A DNA stretch of 64,000 bases from Theristus sp. LFF4_11 (taxonomy: Eukaryota > Nematoda > Chromadorea > Monhysterida > Xyalidae). Positions 23,501-32,500 of the stretch are shown here, piece after piece. The DNA is taken from contig JASANC010002269.1 in assembly GCA_030248135.1 (NCBI GenBank), positions 1-64,000 of the forward strand, in the 5' to 3' direction. Position 1 is the stretch's first letter. Every line of letters begins with the position of its first letter. The notes under the pieces were generated by a model. The model was given only the letters and a program-made list of their open reading frames with translations. It searched no databases and had not been told where the DNA came from. Position numbers and translations under genes: made by a program.

Positions 23501-26500
23501 AAAGGTTTTCAGAGACGGCGGAGCCCACGAAACATTCAGTGATTCTGTTGTTTCTTCTGAACCTTCTGTTTTTTTATTTATACAAAAAAATTCAGCGCTA
23601 CCAAACGTTTCGTGCGCCAACGGTGAGATCTGCACAGGTGGCAGCGAGTGTGCCAATGGAACGTGCCGATGCCCAATTGCCACGGGCGCAACACCACCCA
23701 TAGTGCAAAACAACACATGTTACAGTTGCGTTATACTTGTGGAAAATATTTCACAACTTTTCACAGAACAAAATAAATTATTGTTTAGAAGAGCAAACAG
23801 TGCAGAAAAGAAAGATCTGAGGAAAGTTCTATGTGTAGTACCCAAAAATGCAGCCAACCTGTTGAACAGCAGGTTTCGTCGACGGTGTGTGTCGTTCTGG
23901 TGGCTTCTGCTTGAATGGCAGTGTGTGCGGTAAAAATGAACGCTGCGTTTGTGCTCATGGTGCTTTTAAAGATCAGCACAAATGCAAAGGTGAGTGCGGC
24001 TAACACAATGTACAGTATCTAGAATGCAGCTATTTTTTTATCAGTTTTGTTCCAAAGTTTGTTATTTTAAAGCTATTGTGTAACTTTTGTCATTTTTGTA
24101 TGTGTAACTTATATGCGTCACTTTTGTAAAAAGCAGCTGCGTACAACGGAACATGTGAACACGGAGAAGAATGTGTTGCTGACACCGACTGCAATCCACT
24201 GACGCATCGTTGTGATTGCGAGTACGACAATAACAAGTACAATGAACGAACACGAATGTGTGCCGGTGAGCGAAAATCAGTGTGAAATTGCTTCTTAGTC
24301 ACCACACACTATCAGCGAATAAAATGAGAAACAACATCATTCACCACAACATGTTGCTGTGCTCCACAAAAATACGTTTTTTCTCGCATAGTGCAAAATC
24401 ATTACAATCGTTATAAAGGACTCACTGGTGGCAGTTGCGCGAATGTAAGATGTCAGTACGGAAGTAGATGCAACGAGAACGAAATCTGCGAATGTGAAGT
24501 GGGTGTGCCACGCAACGGCCTTTGTCTGGGTCAGTGTATCACGATCACTAGGATCAAGATGTAAACTAAGAAAAATGTGCCTTCGAGAGTGCAGCAATTC
24601 GCCAACATGTACATGGTGAACCAAAAAAGGTTCCATTTTCAAAATGCTCTCACTGGCTTGTGCTGGGACCTCGTGACTTAAAATTTGGAACACTGTTAGA
24701 ACACTTTGGGTTTTTTGTGATCTTAATTTTTTTGGCTTACACTTTTCAGTTCATTTTTACAGTGTAATTTTCAAAAAATAGAAATTTTTGACAAAAAAAT
24801 GTTTATCCATAATCTCACTATTTTTATAAACGTACTTCCGAACTGATATGTTGTCACGCGGGGTCAAATCGAATTTTGTGCGAATTTTGCTGAATTACTG
24901 TGGAAAAGTTATTCGCATGTTCCCACCAATTGGCAGACAAGACTCGCTGCTCTGCCATTTAATTCACCGTGATGACAGCAAAAACTGAAAATGAAAAAAG
25001 ACTGTCCAAATGCAATTCGGCATTCACTGGCATTTTCAAGCTACTGTATGTGCGTATTGCTTTTTTTATTTTTTTGTGTTGTGAACACTCGGGTTGTCAC
25101 CAACTGACATTCATCATTTAATCTTTGTTACAGCTAAATCAACCCTCTGCATTTCACAACATTTGTTGATTTTTCATGTTTTTCAGATGATCTGCTGTGG
25201 TGAGTGATAGGGGCAACGTACTGTAAAGTACGGCCGAATAAATGAGGCAGTCCATGAAGGCGGGATCAGTCGCAGACTAGGAGTTGTCTTTTTCAAAAAT
25301 GCCAACATAATTCCCAATCATGTGTGCAAAGGAGAAAGAATGAACAGAACAGCGCGGATAATCCATTTAGTTTAAAAAAACGCGTCAATTTTGGCACACA
25401 ATGTGGTTTCTGAACTTTTTTTCTTTCATTCAAATTTCGCGCGCTCCTTGAACCCTGAAAAAAGCTGCCATGTTTAATCGGCCATACCGTACTGAGAAAA
25501 ACTTCCAAATGTTTTCTTATAGTGTTCCACTTTTCAGCTCGAAACATCTCAATTCTCAGCACAAGCCAGTGAGAAATTTGATTTTGAATTCCAATTTTGA
25601 AATTGGAACCCTTTTTTGGTTCACCCTGTAAACCTAACTACGCGCTTATTCATTCTATGAATGTGCCAGCTGCCCTGCTTAGCACTAAAAACGCATAGAC
25701 AAGGTTAGGCAGTAACATAAAAGCAGAAACCTACAATTTTCGTAATAATGATAATCAAGTTTAGGGGGTGTCACCGGCGAACCGAAAAATCATGTTTTTT
25801 GAAAAAAAAAATTCTAAATATAGGGGGTGCCAAGTTGTGAAGGTGCGGGGGTACCCACGTAGGCGTCCTGGGATCAGTGGGTATCACGGGAAATAGGGGA
25901 AACTTTGCGTACAGTCGTTGAGTTTTAAAAACAAATTAAATGCCATTTTTTTATCCAAACAGTGATGCAACGGTCTTTTCACCTTCAGTACCACATGGTG
26001 CAGCATGTGGCCATGGGAGGCAATGTTCTCATCTGAACGAGTGCAATGTCAACGAATACCAAAAGTGTGTGTGCATCGCAAAAACCATTTTGGATAATGC
26101 TACAAGTACATGCAAAGGTACATGCAAACCAATTTCTGGTTACACATGGTTGGATTCATAGCGGTTTATCGGCGAGGTTATTGGGGGTTGCACAAACTGT
26201 TAAATGTTACACATTCACATTGTATCTCTCATTTTTCTATCTCAGCATTGATTGGTGGGCCTTGTCTTGAGAGCACCGACTGCTTGCATGGCACTGGCAG
26301 CGTGTGTGACGACTTAACATGCGAATGCACCAATGGAGCTGTAGCTGTCAAAGACGCAAACGGACAGCTCCATTGCACAAGTTTGTTTCATGTGCATCTC
26401 AGAATCACTTGACTACCGAGCAATTTTAGCTGAAATGTTGAGTAAAATATCAAAAGATCGTTTTTGACAAACAATCATTCAAAAGTAACCAGCATACAAA

Positions 26501-29500
26501 ATCAAGAAACTTTTTGTTGTCTGTTTCGTATGATTGCAGTTCTACACTGAAATTACAGGCGGTCCATTTGGCAGCTGTCGCAATGGCAAACGTTGCTCTA
26601 ATGGCACCAGTTGTCACTTGGAGTCATTCACTTGCAGATGTATGGGTAACACCACTTACTTTGAAGAGAACGACGGAAACTGCCACGGTTTGCCAAATTG
26701 AATTTTTTTATCGTTTTACACAAATTTAAAAAAAAGTGCGGCAAAAAATGTGGTTTGAATTTGACGTTTGTAGTGGTTATTATGAAGCAAAAATAGAGCA
26801 GAAAGTAAAAATGGCCAGACAAGAAACTAAGACAAGAGAATGAGCTTGTTTGTTTTCTTGCGAATGATGTGAGTGAGACTATTTTTCTTGTCAGTGGATG
26901 CCCATGCGCTCAAGCTAAAACCAAATCAAGCACAAAATCACATGCTAACCACCACTGCGTTGCACAGCTGCCATTGGCGGGCCTTGCGACTCTGAGCAAC
27001 TTTGTGACGGAAATAGCAAATGCAACGCGACGACGAAACTGTGCCAATGCCCTGAGAATACTACAATCGTGCAGAATCAGTGTTTGGGTATGATCGTTTC
27101 AGAAAAATCCGAGGCACATTAGTTCTAAGGAATTCACATGCCCTAAGGAAAAATCGCACAACCGAACCACACAACCGTAGAACGTCACCACACGGCGAAG
27201 CGTATACCGCAACCTAATTTTGAATTCCGTAAAACAATTTCTTTATCTCCGTGTGCAAACTAAACGCATTGAGTTTCGGATTCAAAAAAAAGATAAAAAG
27301 TAGTGTCTTACCCAACGCTTGCATACAGAAAAAACAGGGTCACCATTTTAAATATGCAGCCAACACCATTGTGTAAGTATTCCTAAAGTACAGTCGTACT
27401 CAATAAAATGTGGAATCAGCTGATTGGTCGGCCGAGGGGAGGCTGCTCACACTCCGCACCCTTCTTTTTTCGTGGATTTGGATTCTATTGAAACGTGTTT
27501 CTTTTGAATGAGTGTGAATTTCCAGCACCCTTTTCATGTTAAAAAAAAACTCAAAGGGTTGGAGAACTGCGAAATTCAGATTTTTTTATTCAACAGCTCA
27601 AAATGCATTTTTTTATTGACGACGACGACGACGTCGTCGCTTAATTTTTGCGTGTGAACTGAAAGACAAAAGCCTGATAGGAGTGCGCTGTGTAGCCAGC
27701 TGAAGGGGGTTTCATTCCTAGCTGCCTGATCAACATGCGTCCGCAATTAAAAAAATGCGTTCCGACTTCGCGGACGACGACGACGACGACGACACGACGA
27801 CGACTTTGCTTTCATCCTTCATTTTCACAGTTTTCAAGTTGTTTTTGGTAAGCTGCTGTGTTCATTTAGCTAGATACTTGGTGCACGCAGCAAACCATGC
27901 ACAGCGCACTTCCTTCAGGCTTTTGTCTTTCAGTTCACACGCAAAAATTAAGCGACGTCGTCGTCGTCCTCAGACAAAACATACAATTTGAGCTGTTGAT
28001 TTAAAAAAATTCGGAATTTTGCAGTCTCTAACATTTTCAGTTTATTTTTAGCGTGAAAAGGGTGCTGAAAATTCACACTCATTCAAAAGAAACACGTTTC
28101 AATAGAATCCAGATCTACGAAAAAAGAAGGGTGCGGAGTGTGAGCAGCCTCCCCTCGGCCGACCAATCAGCTGATTCCACATATTATTGAGTTCGACTGT
28201 ACATTCATGAAACAGTATTTAGTGACCGCGATATATTTTAACACAGCTACACGTCACTAAATCATGTTTCATGAATGCCGCTTCGCATTAAAATAAAGTA
28301 ATGTTGCACAATACAAAACACACGCTTGCACAAACCTGCACGCGAACGGTATCGTGGGACGCGCGTCCTACAATATTATTTCAGGAAGGTCATTACGAAT
28401 ATTTTGAAATTTCAATCGACCATAACATTCATGATAAATGACTAAACCAAGAAGTTCTATTTGCTGTGCTAAGGTGGCCCGATACCCTATCCATCCAAAT
28501 CAAAAAATGAAACATCGGTTGCTTCTGTGATTTTACAGAACAAAAACGAAAAAATATTCAGGTTGTTGTTGTTGTTGTTGTCGTTGTCGTTGTTGTCGAC
28601 CGTTTCGGTGTCCACAAAAAATCTAAAGTTGTGTTCAAATTTGAATTGCAAATTGTACGGTATCCTATGTAATCGACCATGCTGCGTCTGATAGGCTAGG
28701 TGCCGAATTGTGAAAAAACTGTTTTTACCCGTGCCGGGTATAAAAAGGGTCCCCGTGAAGGATTTCCTGCTAAAAATCGTTGTTCTAATTTCATCTTCCA
28801 CGGTATCCATGTAATCGACTATGTTGCGTCTGACAGGCTATAGTTTAGGTGCCAAATAGCAAAAAGCTGATATTAACCCGTGCCTGGGTTGAAAAGGGTC
28901 CCCGTGAAGGGTTTCCTGCTAAAAATCGTTGTTCTAATTTCATCTTCCACGGTATCCATGTAATCGATTATGCTGCGTCTGATAGGCTATAGTTTAGGTG
29001 CCAAATAGCAAAAAGCTGATAATAACCCGTGCCTGGGTTGAAAAGGGTCCCCGTAAAGGGTTTCCTGCTAAAAATCGTTGTTCTAATTTCATCTTCCACG
29101 GTATCCATGTAATCGACTATGCTGCGTCTGGTAGGCTATAGTTTAGGTGCCAAATAGCAAAAAGCTGATATTAACCCGTGCCTGGGTTGAAAAGGGTCCC
29201 CGTAAAGGGTTTCCTGCTAAAAATCGTAGCTCTGATTTCAAATTCCACGGTATCCATGTAATCGACTATGCTGCGTCTGATGCCAAATAGCAAAAAGCTG
29301 ATATTAACCCGTGCCTGGGTTGAAAAGGGTCCCCGTAAAGGGTTTCCTGCTAAAAATCGTTGCTCTGATTTCAAATTCCACGGTATCCATGTAATCGACC
29401 ATGCTGCGTCTGATAGGTTATAGTTTAGGTGCCAAATACCGAAAAACTGATATTAACCCGTGCCTGAGTTGAAAAGGGTCCACGGAAGGGTTTGCTTTCA

Positions 29501-32500
29501 AAAATCCTTGCTCTGATTTCAAATGCAACAGAAACCATTGCAGTCGACGGTGCTGCGTCTGATAGGCTAGGTGCCGAGTCGTGAAAATGTTCCCGTGCGG
29601 GGTTTTAGAAAGTTCCCGTGAAGGGTTTCATACTAAATATCGTTGAACTCATCAAGACTGTCGTTATTCAGACATGTGCTTGATCGTCCACGTTGAGTGT
29701 AACCGGAAACCATTATTATAACCATTACTTGTGTTTTGCTTGTGGGTAAGTTTTTGTTTGCATTGTTGTTAACAACAATGACCGCTCATAGATTGTCTAT
29801 AAACTTTTTGAGATATAAAAGAAAAAGACAAGTTCGGAAAAATGCCCGAAGGGCATGAAAAAGACCAAATATTATTTCAGAATGACACAGATAGAAAAGT
29901 GTGACACAAGGATTTTCACAAGATCCAACATTTTATGAAACGTGTGTGAACTGGAAAGTTACAAACTGAAATAATATTTACGTCAATAAATTTTTGTCAT
30001 TTCAAGGCACCGGGTTCCGGTTGTGACCGCACTCACCGTAAAAGGGTTCAGCCCGCAAACACCATATTAAGCAAGTCATTTCATACAGTATCTATTATAC
30101 TAAAAATGCAATTTGTCTGTCCCTGTCATTTTCATGAAATTTGAATTGGCGCTCATTTTTGCTATTTAAGAAAACTTCATCTCAATTTCCTTAACCTATT
30201 TTTTTTATTAATGCCAGTTGAGATTGTTTTCTCAAAACGTCGCTCTTCATAGCTGAAGTCATCATGATACTCTTTGGTCAACAGAGACAGTTCAGCGCAG
30301 CACAGGCAAATGGAAGCGTGGCTGATCAAAACTTGATGATCGTCTGGGAAAGATGTAACAAAACCGTCTTTGAAAAAAGTTTGAACTTTTTTGTTTTTAA
30401 AAATCGGGTTGCAAAACGCACATCGACATCGGTATTGCAAGTTGCACTTTGGATTCAAAACAAGTAAATTTCATTGAAATTGATACTCCATGTTTCATTT
30501 TCAAATTGATACTCCATGGTTATGAGCGATAATTTCAACGTAACGCACGATGGGCAACTGGCAATTGTTGCTGCTCAAAACTTTACGAGCGACTGCGAAA
30601 GATGTAACAAAACCGTCTTTGAAAAAAGTTAGTTTTTTAATTGGGTCGAAATGGTATTTACCATTCATTTTCACTTTGCAAAATGTTTGGGTCATGTTGG
30701 GGTAAACGGGTACAAAGAAGCAATGACTGCAGAACGAAATTATAAACGTCACTTTTTTGTTTCTTCTATTCATGTTCACTTCACAAAAAAGGCTTGGCTT
30801 ATGTAAGGGTAACCGAGTAAAAGAAGCATTAGCTTTTTAAAATGAGTATTTTTTAATGAAAAAACGTTAATTTTTATATTTTTTATTCAATCTTGCTTAA
30901 CTTACAAAAAGGCTTGACTTAGGTTAGGGTGAACGGGTAAAAATAGCAAAATCATAAACTTCGCATTTTCACTTTGCAAAAAAGGCTTGGCTTAGGTAAA
31001 CGGGTAAAAGAAGCATTAGCTTTTTAAAACGGGTTATTGAAAAAACGTTAATTTTTATGTTTTTTATTTAATCTTACTTCACATACAAAAAGGCTTGACT
31101 TAGGTTAGGGTGAACGGGGAAAAAATAGCAAAATCATAAACTTCGTATTTTCACTTTACAAAAAAGCTTGGCTTAGGTAAACGGGTAAAAAAAGCATTAG
31201 CTTTTTAAAGTGGGTAAATGAAAAACAAACATTAGTTTTTTTTATATTTTTTATTCAGTTTTACTTCACTTAAAAAAGGCTTGCCTTCGGTTAGGGTGAA
31301 CGGGTAAAAATAGCAAAATCATAAACTTCGCATTTTTTATTTATTTAAATACATTAAAAAAATTGTATTGTAGGCGACTTCACGGCAGCACAAGGTAAAT
31401 TTTCTTCAGGGTTATTATTCAATAAACGTTACTGTTTTTTCTTTCTAAGTCAATGCCACTTCACGAAAAGGCTTGGCATTGATTAAGCCACATACGCTCG
31501 GGTCAATAGGCTAGTTCACAAACAAAAAGAGCAATGTTCACAACAGCAAATTATTTTTTGCAGCATCAAATGAAGTCAGATAAAATTCGTACAGAGATTG
31601 TGCCTTCCTTGAGAATGACAAAAAAAATATTGGCGTAAATATTATTTCAGTTTGTAACTTTCCAGTTCACACACGTTTCATAAAATGTTTTGATCTTGTA
31701 AAAATCCTTGTGTCACACTTTTCTATCTGTGTCATTCTGAAATAATATTTGGTCTTTTTCATGCCCTTCGGGCATTTTTCCGAACTTGTCGAACAATAAA
31801 TTGAGTCTGAACTCAAAATTCAAAGCAAGCAGGCGGCGTTTTTTAATAAAAAAAATCTGATCAGCCACAGCCGAGTATGGCGGAGACTGCGAGGACGACA
31901 GTGTCTGTCCGGGTGGCTCGAAATGCGCGCACAGTAAATGTCTCTGTCCTGGTACTGCCCGTTTCAATACCAATGACAGCATCTGCGAGAGTGAGTAAAA
32001 CAGCAGATGTTTTGAAATCAGCGCTACCCGTATTACCCCCATTAAACCCCCCACCCCCACGATAAGTTTCCGAATAATCCCCCCCCACAAATAAACCCCC
32101 ATGGGGGATTATTGGAAACCTGTTTGAAACACATACCCAGCGAATTCAGTGGCTGGTTGCAGTGAAAATGGTAAAATTGTGCTACCAAAGGCCCCAAATG
32201 GATGAGTTAATGGTAATTTCATTACAAAAGGCTGTTATAAAAGGAAATTTTATGTGGAGTAGAAGTTTCTGCGACTTTCCTGCCTGCCATGCAAGGTATT
32301 TTTGCCATTTTTCAATAAACCCCCACCCCTAGAATTTGTAAGTAAACCCCCCACCCCACCCCACCAATAAACCCCCACCCCTAAAAGTCGCTGACGTATT
32401 AATCCCCCATGGGGGTTTATTGGAGGTAATACGGTAGTTACGTTTTTAGTGGCATTTTTTCTATTTCCAATGCTACCGTAAAGTCTTGCATATAAAGTTT

